Below are positions 36,961 to 45,571 of a stretch of DNA of 64,000 nucleotides, piece by piece; within the stretch, counting starts at the first letter, position 1, and every line of letters starts with the position of its first letter. This DNA is from Pseudanabaena sp. Salubria-1. GTDB taxonomy: Bacteria > Cyanobacteriota > Cyanobacteriia > Pseudanabaenales > Pseudanabaenaceae. The stretch is taken from contig JALQCR010000007.1 of the NCBI GenBank assembly GCA_023336205.1, positions 1 to 64,000 on the forward strand, written 5' to 3'. A program made the translations under genes and the position numbers. The notes beneath the pieces are model-generated. The model was not told the origin of the DNA. It did not search any database and worked only from the letters and a program-made list of their open reading frames with translations.

Positions 36961-38169
36961 ATGGCAAAGTTTAAAGGAAATCTCAAAGACCCGAAAGGCA
37001 AGGCTGTACAGCAGACAATGGTCGCCGTATCACTAAAAGAAGCCCGTGAGACATGGAAGCAGAAAGGCTTTTATGTTCAAGACATCAAAGAAGTGAAAGG
37101 CGGTTTTGATTTTGCTGGCTTCACAATGAAGAAGGTAACAGTCAAGGACCTAGCTTTGTTCTCTAGGCAATTAGCAACCTTGGTTAATGCGGGTGTATCG
37201 ATGGTTCGTGGGTTGGGGGTAATGTGCGACCAGTGTTCTAATCCGAGACTCAAAATTGCTCTCACTGAAGTATTGGATGATGTACAGCAGGGGACTAACT
37301 TTTCTGATGCTTTGCGTAAGCATCCAAAGGTATTTGACAAGCTTTATTGCGCAATGGTGCAGGCTGGTGAAACGGGTGGTGTACTAGATGATGTTTTAGC
37401 CCGTCTAGCGACATTACTCGAAGATTCGGCGCGTTTGACTAACCAGATTAAGTCTGCGATGACTTATCCGATAGTGGTTACTTCGATCGCTGTTTTAATC
37501 TTCTTAGCGATGTGTATTTTCATCATTCCTGTATTTGATGGCGTTTTTAAAAGCTTAGGTGGTGAATTACCCGCATTTACGCAAATATTGGTAAATATTA
37601 GTAACTTTCTCAAGAGTCCCTCAGTACTAATCATTCCAATTATTATTGTTGCCGCTGGTTTTGTTTATAACCGTGTTTATGCAACTCCTGCTGGTAAGCT
37701 CTATCTTGATGGTGTTTTCTTGAAGTTGCCTTTGTTTGGAGATCTTGTAGTTAAAACTGCGGTTGCTCGATTTGCGCGGACTTTTGGTTCGCTCTCCCGT
37801 GCAGGTGTACCAATTTTGGCTTCTCTCGAAATTACGGCTGAGACCGCAGGTAATCTGGTGATTTCTAATGCGATCGACTCGGCGCGAAATGCGGTAAGAG
37901 AAGGTGGTCAAATTGCTCCTGCAATGGAAAAAACGGAAGTATTTCCTGTAATGGCTTTGCAAATGGTCAGTATCGGGGAAGAAACTGGTGAAATTGATAA
38001 AATGCTTATGAAAGTCGCCGACTTTTATGAGAATGAAGTTGAAGAAGCGGTAAAGGCTCTCACAAGTTTGATGGAACCTCTGATGATCGTTGTCTTAGGT
38101 GGCATGGTCGGTTCGATTATTGTCGGGATGTACTTACCGATTTTCTCGATTATGGACAAAATCAAATAA
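36961..38169 (+). CDS. pilC: type IV pilus inner-membrane platform protein
   Basis: PilC (GspF family) is the inner-membrane platform on which PilB and PilT work. The 402 residues carry two GspF domains (about 65-190 and 270-390), each with a cytosolic helical bundle followed by membrane helices. Typical segments are FSRQLATLVNAGVSMVRGL and FARTFGSLSRAGVPILASLE. Gene order pilB-pilT-pilC is usual in cyanobacteria. The stop overlaps the hairpin shared with miaA. Confidence 0.95.
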   Translation: MAKFKGNLKDPKGKAVQQTMVAVSLKEARETWKQKGFYVQDIKEVKGGFDFAGFTMKKVTVKDLALFSRQLATLVNAGVSMVRGLGVMCDQCSNPRLKIALTEVLDDVQQGTNFSDALRKHPKVFDKLYCAMVQAGETGGVLDDVLARLATLLEDSARLTNQIKSAMTYPIVVTSIAVLIFLAMCIFIIPVFDGVFKSLGGELPAFTQILVNISNFLKSPSVLIIPIIIVAAGFVYNRVYATPAGKLYLDGVFLKLPLFGDLVVKTAVARFARTFGSLSRAGVPILASLEITAETAGNLVISNAIDSARNAVREGGQIAPAMEKTEVFPVMALQMVSIGEETGEIDKMLMKVADFYENEVEEAVKALTSLMEPLMIVVLGGMVGSIIVGMYLPIFSIMDKIK

Positions 38170-38203
38170 TCAAAAAAGCCCTGCTACGCAGGGCTTTTTT
38201 GAT
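38169..38203. terminator. bidirectional terminator between pilC and miaA
   Basis: Perfect 16-bp arms (ATCAAAAAAGCCCTGC and complement) flank TAC, with A and T runs at both sides. It overlaps the pilC stop, and the miaA reading frame ends inside it: the last nine MiaA residues are encoded by the hairpin. Confidence 0.9.
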
Positions 38204-39114
38204 AACAGTGCGATCACTTCTTTCCAACTACTTCCCGATCGCAACCAATGGATTGCTAAATCGCCATTACCCGAACCACGAAACCATGTTCTTTGACGTT
38301 TGGCAAATTGACAGGTATGGGTAATCGTGAGTAGTTTGGCAGTTTCCAGATCAGTTTTGTCAGCTAAATAATCAGACATTTCGCCATAGCCCAAGGTTCT
38401 TAAAAGCGGCAAATCTGATCCATAATGATTTTGTAAATCACGAATTTCGTCAAGCCAGCCATCTTCAAGCATTTTCTCGGTGCGATCGCTAACCAACTTA
38501 CGATAAACATCAAGATCCTCACAATCCAAACCAATTTGCAAAATGGGATAACTAGGTGGCTGCTCGCCTTGTTGTGTTGATAGAGGTTGCCCTGTTACAT
38601 AAAAAACCTCTAGCGATCGCAAAGTTCTGATTTGATCGTTAGCATGAATTTTGGTAGCTCCCACTGGATCAACCTGCTGCAAAATCTGATAGCAATAAGT
38701 TTGTCCTAATTCCGCAAATTGCGATCGCAGTTCAGGTTGAGGTGCGACTCTAGGAATTTTTAGTCCTGCGGTAATTGCCTTAATATACAAACCTGAGCCA
38801 CCAACTAAAATTGGTGTAACTCCCTGCGCATGAAACTTCGCGATTAAGGTTTGGGCTTGATCTTGATAATCCGCCAATGTCAAAGTTTGATCAGGTTCAA
38901 TAATATCGATTAAGTAATGGGGGATGCCTTGACGTTCTTCGATAGTTGGTTTTGCTGTGCCAATATCCAAATGACGATAAACTTGGCGCGAATCAGCACT
39001 CAAAATTGGTGCATTTAGCTGCTTGGCGAGTGCGATCGCCAGACTAGTCTTGCCAGTCGCCGTTGCTCCCAAAATTACAATTAAACCCACAGGTTGTTTT
39101 ATCGATTCCATCAT
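38170..39114 (-). CDS. miaA: tRNA dimethylallyltransferase
   Basis: MiaA puts a dimethylallyl group on A37 of tRNAs that read U-starting codons. The P-loop GATATGKTSLA is near residue 16, with SADSRQVYRHLDIGTAKP and PILVGGSGLYIKA following. The 314-residue protein ends KKPCVAGLF, a tail made by the terminator hairpin; it lies beyond the last family motif (QRTWFRG) and is probably harmless. ATG 39114 or the adjacent ATG 39111 is the start. It is convergent with pilC. Confidence 0.94.
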   Translation of the reverse strand: MMESIKQPVGLIVILGATATGKTSLAIALAKQLNAPILSADSRQVYRHLDIGTAKPTIEERQGIPHYLIDIIEPDQTLTLADYQDQAQTLIAKFHAQGVTPILVGGSGLYIKAITAGLKIPRVAPQPELRSQFAELGQTYCYQILQQVDPVGATKIHANDQIRTLRSLEVFYVTGQPLSTQQGEQPPSYPILQIGLDCEDLDVYRKLVSDRTEKMLEDGWLDEIRDLQNHYGSDLPLLRTLGYGEMSDYLADKTDLETAKLLTITHTCQFAKRQRTWFRGSGNGDLAIHWLRSGSSWKEVIALLSKKPCVAGLF

Positions 39115-39211
39115 CGGTTAAGAATAGTGACGACATATACAGCAGAACGAATACGAAATAAATTGCAGCGATAATAGATGTATAGCATTCCTTGTATATG
39201 AGGAGGGCAAA

Positions 39212-39676
39212 ATGAAAACTAAATTAGTTGCAATTTTGGCTGTGATTGGAATTGGGTGGGCTATGCCTTTGGAAGCCTATGACCCTGTCCAAGTTCAACA
39301 ACTGCTCAAAACCAAACAATGTGCAGGCTGCGATTTAACTAATGCAAATCTTGCAGGGATCGATTTGAGCCAATCTCACTTAATCGGTGCAGCCTTAATG
39401 GGTGCAAACTTAAGTGGTACAAACCTCACTAACGCTAACTTAGAAGGCGCAGATCTTACTGGAGCAAAACTGGAAAAAGCTAATCTCACTAAAGCTTTTC
39501 TGACTGATGCAATTCTCAATGACACCAATTTAAAGAGTGCAAACTTTACTAACGCTGTGTTAATCCATGCGAATTTACGCAGGGCAGATATTAACAATAC
39601 CATCTTCAAAAATGCCAACTTGAAAGGCGCTGACTTTACTGGTACAAATTACAGTCTAGCCACCACTGATGAATGA
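39212..39676 (+). CDS. exported pentapeptide-repeat protein
   Basis: This 154-residue protein has a signal peptide (residues 1-22, AILAVIGIGWAMPLEA), then a CAGCDLTNANL opening with two Cys, then about 20 consecutive pentapeptide units of the A(D/N)Lxx type (residues about 45-145). Such repeats fold into a right-handed square beta-helix. Cyanobacterial versions with a KQCAGCDL start are exported to the thylakoid lumen or periplasm; the role is unknown. GAGGAGGG lies just before ATG 39212. A hairpin follows the stop. Confidence 0.85.
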   Translation: MKTKLVAILAVIGIGWAMPLEAYDPVQVQQLLKTKQCAGCDLTNANLAGIDLSQSHLIGAALMGANLSGTNLTNANLEGADLTGAKLEKANLTKAFLTDAILNDTNLKSANFTNAVLIHANLRRADINNTIFKNANLKGADFTGTNYSLATTDE

Positions 39677-39682
39677 TTTCCC

Positions 39683-39721
39683 GTAATTAAAAGGCGGCGC
39701 TTCGCGCCACCTTTTAATTAC
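39683..39721. terminator. bidirectional hairpin, pentapeptide gene / thermonuclease gene
   Basis: The 18-nt arms pair with one mismatch around TTC, with apex GGCGC-TTC-GCGCC. It contains the thermonuclease stop (39714-39716). Confidence 0.8.
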
Positions 39722-40295
39722 TTAATTGGCGGCGAAAGTCTCTAGGACTGAGGCGTAATGGGTTTTGGGTGTCCCAAATTCCTAGCTCTTGCAATCTCGC
39801 TTTGGATTGGGCGCGACTAATTCTTGCGTCATACTTCACATTGGGTGAATAGGAATCAGCGATCGCAAGTCCCTCTGAGACTAAATATTGATTAACTAAT
39901 AAATTATCTTTCCAAATATAAGCAAGCCAGCGATCGGAGTTATCTTTTTGCTTGACATCAAACTCTAAAATCACTTTCTGCTCTTTAATCAGATCCGACA
40001 AACTCTGGCGAGCGCGATCACCCCAAGGAGACTGCTCTTTGAGTGGGGCACTAATACCCAGCAAACGCACTCTTTGCACAGTCATATTCGGGTTGCTCAC
40101 AACTGAAGCTTCAACTGTTTGTCCACTGACAACCCGATTAATAATCCAGAGCTCGCCATTTACTTTGTCCTTGGGTTGCGTAAAAGCGATCGCCATATTT
40201 GCGATCGCTAAAAAGGCAACCAACAGCACAACCAAAATAAATAAACGCGGTGGAGACTTCGCGATCGCGTCTTTTTTTCCTGCTTTAGAGTTCAT
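39714..40295 (-). CDS. thermonuclease (SNase-like) family protein
   Basis: This 193-residue protein has an N-terminal membrane helix or signal (about residues 17-38) and a staphylococcal-nuclease OB-fold domain (about 55-180). Recognisable parts are VRLLGISAP (normally RLxGIDAPE), WGDRARQSL, VILEFDVKQKDNSDRWLAY and VNQYLVSEGLA. The catalytic Arg of the first motif is present; the Asp of GIDAPE is replaced by Ser (GISAP), so calcium-dependent nuclease activity is doubtful. It would sit outside the inner membrane. It lies downstream of the ferredoxin-leuD pair on the same strand. Confidence 0.8.
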   Translation of the reverse strand: MNSKAGKKDAIAKSPPRLFILVVLLVAFLAIANMAIAFTQPKDKVNGELWIINRVVSGQTVEASVVSNPNMTVQRVRLLGISAPLKEQSPWGDRARQSLSDLIKEQKVILEFDVKQKDNSDRWLAYIWKDNLLVNQYLVSEGLAIADSYSPNVKYDARISRAQSKARLQELGIWDTQNPLRLSPRDFRRQLSN

Positions 40296-40312
40296 AGTGC
40301 CACATAATTCAA

Positions 40313-40343
40313 AGTTGAAAGGGCGCTTTGCGCTCTTTCAACT
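40313..40343. terminator. hairpin downstream of the ferredoxin gene
   Basis: AGTTGAAAGGGCGC and its near-perfect complement (one G-T pair) flank TTT. It lies three bases beyond the ferredoxin stop on the minus strand. Confidence 0.75.
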
Positions 40344-40345
40344 AT

Positions 40346-40717
40346 TTAGTCATGATCAATGGGAATACCAAACTGAAACCAGTGACGCTTGCGTTTAGCA
40401 AAAAAGTTACCGAATTGCAACCGATAGACCTCATCCTCATCTTGGGTTTCCAGATCTAAGTCTGACTGGGCATAGCCTGAGCAAATCAGCGCATAACCCT
40501 CATCCTGTAAAGTTTTGGATAAACCAATTACCTCATGTTGATCGATTTTCCCCGACTTGACTCGCATCGCACAAGCAGTACAAGCACCATTCAAACAGGA
40601 AAAAGGCAGGTTAATACCTTGATCTTCTAAAGAGTCCAGAATATAGCGATCGCCTTCGATATCAGCTTCATAGAGTTTATCGTTTTGGCGATCGTGAATA
40701 CGAATGTGATAGGACAT
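40346..40717 (-). CDS. plant-type [2Fe-2S] ferredoxin
   Basis: This 123-residue ferredoxin carries the cluster motif C-x4-C-x2-C (CLNGACTAC) and a later Cys in ALICSGYAQ. The long C-terminal extension with acidic residues and a basic end (FAKRKRHWFQFG) differs from the main photosynthetic PetF and suggests a special partner. It starts at ATG 40717, five bases after the leuD stop, so the two are co-transcribed. The link to leucine synthesis, whose LeuC/LeuD enzyme has a [4Fe-4S] cluster, may be chance. Confidence 0.88.
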   Translation of the reverse strand: MSYHIRIHDRQNDKLYEADIEGDRYILDSLEDQGINLPFSCLNGACTACAMRVKSGKIDQHEVIGLSKTLQDEGYALICSGYAQSDLDLETQDEDEVYRLQFGNFFAKRKRHWFQFGIPIDHD

Positions 40718-40722
40718 AGGTT

Positions 40723-41271
40723 TTATACACGAGTAGGAATCATGCCTGTTAGACGAGCATAATCAAATAAACCGCCCGCATCAATGACAGGTCTTACATC
40801 ACCAAGGGATTTCAAGGCAAAAGTTTCGCCAGTGGTTTCATTAATGATGAGATTATTATCAAAATCAATGGTTGCTTCTTCACCAGTTTTGAAGCTCTCA
40901 ACCAAACAATCAACCGATTCCCAAGGATAGAGCTCACCTGTTGCTGTACAGTTACGGAAGAAAATTCTGGCATAGGACTGAGCAACCACAGCCTCTAACC
41001 CAGCAGCTCCAAGCGCGATCGGTGCATGTTCTCTAGAAGAGCCACAACCAAAATTTTCACCAGCGATAATAATAGAATAAATCGTTTTACTTTCGCCTTC
41101 AGGTATAAAGCGATCATAGCGATCGGGAAGTCCAATCATTGCGTAGCTGCCAAGCTTCTCATACTCATCAGGTTTTGATGGTACAAGCGTGAGATATTCC
41201 GCAGGAATAATTTGGTCAGTGTCAATATTGTCATCCAAGACAAATACTTTGCCTTTAATTGTCGTACTCAT
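40723..41271 (-). CDS. leuD: 3-isopropylmalate dehydratase small subunit
   Basis: With LeuC, LeuD isomerises 2- to 3-isopropylmalate in leucine synthesis. The 182 residues carry LDDNIDTDQIIPAEYL, the key GENFGCGSSREHAPIAL loop that binds substrate, and IFFRNCTATGELYP. ATG 41271 (STTIKGKVFVLD) is preferred to upstream in-frame ATGs at 41280 and 41295. leuC is not in the window. The ferredoxin gene follows. Confidence 0.92.
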   Translation of the reverse strand: MSTTIKGKVFVLDDNIDTDQIIPAEYLTLVPSKPDEYEKLGSYAMIGLPDRYDRFIPEGESKTIYSIIIAGENFGCGSSREHAPIALGAAGLEAVVAQSYARIFFRNCTATGELYPWESVDCLVESFKTGEEATIDFDNNLIINETTGETFALKSLGDVRPVIDAGGLFDYARLTGMIPTRV

Positions 41272-41336
41272 AATCTTCATTTCTAAACAATTCAATCAAC
41301 GCAATCTAAAAACCGCTAGGCAATTTCTCAGATTCT

Positions 41337-41840
41337 TTAGTCAAAATAAAATAGAGTTACAACCTTGCGTTGTTCTTCAGCATCTTGACAAGTTTGTAAT
41401 AAAGTCTCGCTACCATGAAACGCGAAGCAAATCAGTTGCTGACACTTGGAAATGATTTCTTGGTTGCATCGGCTACTTGCTTCAGCCAAAGATAGAGTGT
41501 CATTCTCGCAATGCTCAATTAAATGAATCACATTTTCTAGCTGTTCGCGAGATTCATAGGGCTGTCTATCAAGACTTTGAGGCAAAATTACAGTCAACAA
41601 ATTGGGGTCGGCTCGCAAAGCACCCCGAATTGCAGCAAAATTTGTACCTGTTGCTCCAGAGGTAATAATACTGTTGCCAGATAGTGCCAAAGCATAGCTG
41701 AGCAGTTCAATCAGCAGTTGATGGGTTAATGGCACATGGCGGGAACCTAAAAACGCAATTCGCTTTGAGCCTTGCTGCTGTATCGTGGCCAGCTCTTGCA
41801 AAAAGTCGTCTAGCTTGGGTAGATTAATTGACTGAGTCAA
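41337..41840 (-). CDS. DprA/Smf-like Rossmann-fold protein
   Basis: This 167-residue protein resembles the core Rossmann-like domain of DprA: RIAFLGSRHVPLTHQ, then IITSGATGTNFAAIRGAL (GSR and SGxA/GxD-type motifs). It is shorter than DprA (no SAM-like or winged-helix domains). Cyanobacterial annotations call it DNA recombination-mediator protein A; a nucleotide-binding LOG-like role is also possible. It starts at ATG 41840. An IS lies about 90 bp upstream and leaves the gene intact, but may have displaced its promoter. Confidence 0.65.
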   Translation of the reverse strand: MTQSINLPKLDDFLQELATIQQQGSKRIAFLGSRHVPLTHQLLIELLSYALALSGNSIITSGATGTNFAAIRGALRADPNLLTVILPQSLDRQPYESREQLENVIHLIEHCENDTLSLAEASSRCNQEIISKCQQLICFAFHGSETLLQTCQDAEEQRKVVTLFYFD

Positions 41841-41928
41841 ACAAATCCCTCTCGGTTACTACTTACTGAACGAATATATACACAATATCACCTAACCCCA
41901 GAGAAGCAAACTATAGAGTTAATCAAGA

Positions 41929-43206
41929 TAGGGCAACCGCACACGTTCATGAATAAATAATGAAGACTAAGGTGAGACTATGTTTAAGGCGTTAAGTATA
42001 AGCTTGAGATAGTTGTCATCCCATCCAGCTTTAAGTCGTTTAGTCTTGACTCCGACCTTAGTTTTTTTGTCACGGGAAAGTAAATTTAAGCCAACATGAC
42101 GAATAACAGCTAAGTTTTCAGCAGTATAGCCTCGACAAGATTGAGAAGCATCTTCATCAAACCCAACATCAAGAATCCAATGCAGTTGATTTTCAATACT
42201 CCAATGACTTCTAACAGATTGAGAGAACCTGTGAACATCACTCTCAATACTCAGAATATAATATCGCTGTTGGATAGAAACTACGCCATTGACACTACGT
42301 TCTGATTCAACCATGCCAATACTTTTTAACCCTGTCCATTTCTCTGCGCCAATGAGAAATTCTGTATTACCCATAGTCCAATAGGATCTCTTCTCAATGC
42401 GCCCATGTCCTTTTTCTACTGTTGAATGGAATTGATGTTCGATATTATGGAATTTTTGCGAGCGAGCAGATGTGAATAATTGACTTACATCATCATGGAG
42501 ATTACCTTGATTTCCTTTTAGCGCTAATACATAATCTGCACCTTGTTCAATGATTGTTTTGGCGATTTCGGTCTGACATCCCATTGCGTCTATGCTGACC
42601 AAACAACCTCGAATTGCCAACATTTCCAGCAATGGTGGGATAGCGGTTATTTCATTTGATTTCTCACTAACTTTTTTCTGTCCCAGAACCAAATGCTGCG
42701 TTGCCGACCAAACACTCACCATATGAATTAGGCTACGGGAGTTGCCTGCTTCCTTTGCTCCTCTCAACGTTTTGCCATCAATATTAATCAATTCTCCGTC
42801 TGTTGTTTTATGGACTGCTTCCATCCATCCTATAAAACATTTTTGCAATTCTGATGGGTTCAGTCGAGCAAATATTCTCTCAAATGTATCTGCTGATGGT
42901 ATTCCATTTTCTAATTCTAAAAATGTCTTTAACCATTTTTCCTTTGATTTTCCATATTCTGCTATTGCTGTAAAATCATTTGCTCCGCTTATTGTTCCAC
43001 ATATGCTGATTACCAATATGTCTAATAGCTTATGTTCGATACTATGTGCTGCTCTGGGGTCTCGCAAGTTGCCAAAATGTGTCTCAATTAATGCGACTGG
43101 GCTGATTGTAGAAGACATGTCACTTTTTTACTTTTAATTTATATTGGTCATTTTACTTTGCCTTCTTTGTTTCGTTGTTTATTCATGAACGTGTGCGGTT
43201 GCCCTA
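41929..43206 (-). mobile_element. ISAs1-family insertion sequence, copy 2
   Basis: This 1,278-bp element reads the same as copy 1 (4306-5583). It is flanked by the 10-bp direct repeat TTAATCAAGA (41919-41928 and 43207-43216). It sits between genes. Identity of the two copies indicates recent movement. Confidence 0.95.
41967..43118 (-). CDS. ISAs1-family transposase, copy 2
   Basis: This 383-residue protein is identical in sequence to the transposase at 4344-5495, with the same intact domains. Confidence 0.95.
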   Translation of the reverse strand: MSSTISPVALIETHFGNLRDPRAAHSIEHKLLDILVISICGTISGANDFTAIAEYGKSKEKWLKTFLELENGIPSADTFERIFARLNPSELQKCFIGWMEAVHKTTDGELINIDGKTLRGAKEAGNSRSLIHMVSVWSATQHLVLGQKKVSEKSNEITAIPPLLEMLAIRGCLVSIDAMGCQTEIAKTIIEQGADYVLALKGNQGNLHDDVSQLFTSARSQKFHNIEHQFHSTVEKGHGRIEKRSYWTMGNTEFLIGAEKWTGLKSIGMVESERSVNGVVSIQQRYYILSIESDVHRFSQSVRSHWSIENQLHWILDVGFDEDASQSCRGYTAENLAVIRHVGLNLLSRDKKTKVGVKTKRLKAGWDDNYLKLILNALNIVSP

Positions 43207-43264
43207 TTAATCAAGATGCGCTTGTCCTGAAATATATATATAAATTAATATTATTTTCACCCAA

Positions 43265-43317
43265 AGTCCAAATAAAATGAAGGCGGCGCATAGCGCCGCC
43301 TTCATTTTATTTGGACT
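43265..43317. repeat. 25-bp perfect hairpin, loop ATA
   Basis: Arms 43265-43289 and 43293-43317 are exact complements; the apex is GGCGGCGC-ATA-GCGCCGCC. It is the longest perfect stem of the triloop set in the window and lies upstream of the PpiC-like gene, not after a gene. Confidence 0.85.
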
Positions 43318-43378
43318 GTCATGTTCAAATCACTACAGTATTGCTGGCTGGAATTGTGATAGTTGTCTTTAAGAAATT

Positions 43379-44095
43379 ATGGTGGGTTACTTGACAATTG
43401 ACAATCTTAAAATTGAGGAAGGGAATTTTGGAAGTCTTTTAGCGATCTATCGCTTGTTACCAAATTTTAAGCGAGAACTAGCGATCGACCGTGCGATCGC
43501 TGCTATTACCCTTGAACCTGAAGAAATTAATCTGGCTCTGCAACAATTTCAGCAGCGCTATAAGTTAGTTTCGCAAGAAGCCATTCAAAATTATTGTCAG
43601 GCTTATAGTCTTACTGACGAGCAACTAAAGGCGATCGCTCTACGTGAGTTTAAGGTCGAAAAATTTAAGCATCAGACTTGGGCAAATCGTCTCGAATCAA
43701 CTTTTCTAAATCGTAGAACCAGCTTAGATCGGGTGATCTATTCGCTGATTCGCCATAAAAATCCTGAGCTTTTGCAAGAGCTATTCTTTCGGATTCAAGA
43801 TGGTGAACAGACTTTTGCAGAGGTTGCATCTCAATATTCTCAGGGTGTAGAAGCGCAAACAGGTGGCATGATTGGACCATTATTGCTTAATAAACTGCCT
43901 CCTGTGATCGCGGAGAAATTGCGCCATAGCCTTCCCCAGCAAGTCCATCCACCTTTTCCTTTAGAAGAATGGTTTGTGATTTTACGACTAGAAAAATTTG
44001 TGCCTGCTCAGTTTGATGATCAGACAACTCAGTTGCTTCTCAATCAACTGTTTGAAGAGCTTTTACAAGAGGAAAATTCGCCGAAAAAATCCTGA
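43379..44095 (+). CDS. PpiC/parvulin-like protein linked to type I secretion
   Basis: This 238-residue protein has a helical N-terminal part (about residues 1-120) and a parvulin-type domain from about 130 (IQDGEQTFAEVASQYSQGVE, then GGMIGPLLLNKLPPVIAEKL). Parvulins turn prolyl peptide bonds. No signal peptide is present, so it should act in the cytosol. Cyanobacteria often place such a gene just before an HlyB-like exporter and HlyD adaptor, where it may help hold clients for secretion. Here a palindromic element carrying an IS has come between it and the exporter. Confidence 0.8.
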   Translation: MVGYLTIDNLKIEEGNFGSLLAIYRLLPNFKRELAIDRAIAAITLEPEEINLALQQFQQRYKLVSQEAIQNYCQAYSLTDEQLKAIALREFKVEKFKHQTWANRLESTFLNRRTSLDRVIYSLIRHKNPELLQELFFRIQDGEQTFAEVASQYSQGVEAQTGGMIGPLLLNKLPPVIAEKLRHSLPQQVHPPFPLEEWFVILRLEKFVPAQFDDQTTQLLLNQLFEELLQEENSPKKS

Positions 44096-44179
44096 TGGAT
44101 ATGACTAAGAAACCATTTAAGAATTACTTTCTGCGGTCAAAAGTTCTAAGAGATCCCCCCTCAATCCCCCTTAAAAAGG

Positions 44180-45407
44180 GCAGGGCTGTTTCAAGAAATG
44201 GTAGAAAATTGATAAAGATAGGTAGAAGTCATAAGCAAAGTATTTAAGCGATAATTTTAGCCAATAGTGTCAAAGGAGGTAGAAAATGAGTAAAAGCATA
44301 ATTGATTATCTCAAAGAAGTGCCAGATCCACGCGAAGCGAAAGGAAGTCGTGATGATTTATGGCAAATCCTGCTAATCATCATTATGGGAATTATGAGTG
44401 GACACACAACCTACCGAGAATTAGAGAGATTCGTAGAGAGACATCGGCGCACTCTCATCAAGCTACTAGCCCTGAAACAAGGAACCGCCCCATCATATTC
44501 AACACTTAGACGAATGATGATCGATGTAGACTATGCCGCGCTCAATAACGCGTTTAATAGCTGGATGCAAGAACAGCCCATGGCAGGAGGAGCCGCCATC
44601 GCAGGAGACGGCAAAAGCCTGAGAAATACCGTAAGTAATGCTGACAATAACAAACAGAACTTTATTAGCATGGTATCGCTATTCTCGCAGCAACAAGGTG
44701 TGGTGGTAGCAACCGCAATCATGGAGAATAAAAAAGAGAGTGAAATCTGTGTGATTCAACAACTTTTGTCACAGCTTAACTTGGAAAATCATGTGTTTAC
44801 GATGGACGCTTTACACTGTCAAAAGAAGACAGTTGAGGCAATAGTTGAAAGCAACAATGACTACATCATCAAAGTAAAAAAAAATCAACCAAAACTGCAA
44901 GAAGCGATTAGAGTCCAGACAGAGAAAGAAACACCGATTCAAGTCAAGGTTGAGGATGATTCATCAAAAGGACGCAAAGTTCAGAGATTAGTGGAAGTAT
45001 TTGTACCACCCGTCAATATTGATTCACGTTGGAAAAATGTACAGTCGGTGATAAGGGTAACTCGTTCGGGTGAACGCGATGGCAAGCCTTACAGCACATT
45101 GAGTTACTACTTCAGTTCTTTACCGCCAAAATCTGAACCAATTGCCAAAGTGATTCGAGGACATTGGCAGGTCGAAAACCGCCTACATTGGGTAAAAGAT
45201 GTCATATTCGATGAAGATAAAAGTCCTCAAAGAGCAGGGAATGCGCCGATTAATCTGTCAATCATCAAGACTTGGGTACTTTCTGTATTTAGGCTTCATG
45301 GTTTTGAATCAATAAAAGGAGCAATTGACCAATTTTCCCACAAAATACCTGCTATGTGGTCTTTGCTAATTTGAACTCTCTCTTACCCTTTCTTGAAACA
45401 GCCCTGC
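44180..45407 (+). mobile_element. second ISAs1-family-like element
   Basis: This 1,228-bp element has inverted repeats GCAGGGCTGTTTCAAGAAA. It is flanked by the 10-bp repeat CTTAAAAAGG (44170-44179 and 45408-45417) and is inserted near the centre of the 144-nt palindromic element. It is different from the ISAs1 element at 4306 and 41929. Confidence 0.93.
44286..45374 (+). CDS. ISAs1-family-like transposase
   Basis: This 362-residue DDE transposase has the opening YLKEVPDPREAKGSRDDLWQ (associated domain), IAGDGKSLRNTVS, FTMDALHCQKKTVEAI and HWQVENRLHWVKDVIFDEDK. The plan is the same as the transposase at 4344-5495, with low similarity. AGGAGG precedes ATG 44286. It appears intact. Confidence 0.92.
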   Translation: MSKSIIDYLKEVPDPREAKGSRDDLWQILLIIIMGIMSGHTTYRELERFVERHRRTLIKLLALKQGTAPSYSTLRRMMIDVDYAALNNAFNSWMQEQPMAGGAAIAGDGKSLRNTVSNADNNKQNFISMVSLFSQQQGVVVATAIMENKKESEICVIQQLLSQLNLENHVFTMDALHCQKKTVEAIVESNNDYIIKVKKNQPKLQEAIRVQTEKETPIQVKVEDDSSKGRKVQRLVEVFVPPVNIDSRWKNVQSVIRVTRSGERDGKPYSTLSYYFSSLPPKSEPIAKVIRGHWQVENRLHWVKDVIFDEDKSPQRAGNAPINLSIIKTWVLSVFRLHGFESIKGAIDQFSHKIPAMWSLLI

Positions 45408-45571
45408 CTTAAAAAGGGGGAGGAATTCAAATTCTCCCCCCTTTTTAAGGGGGGCTGGGGGGGATCTAGACAATTCTTAAATGGTTTCTAAACATCTTTA
45501 TGGTTCTCTGTGAAAATCATTGTTTTTACGACCTTGCTTTTGCTCCTTAAGCTCCTTATAAGTTAACGACT

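Larger units (their letters stand above)
44108..45489. repeat. 144-nt palindromic element split by an IS
   Basis: Removing the IS and one target copy leaves 72 + 72 nt with outer arms AGAAACCATTTAAGAATT and complement (44108-44125, 45472-45489), then AGATCCCCCC/GGGGGGATCT and inner CCCCCTTAAAAAGG-type blocks. It is a MITE-like, C/G-run-rich palindrome of the kind scattered through cyanobacterial genomes. Confidence 0.75.

Noticed and set aside
43379..44095. PpiC-like gene as an outer-membrane SurA-type chaperone
   Set aside because: There is no signal peptide, and the gene neighbours a type I exporter.
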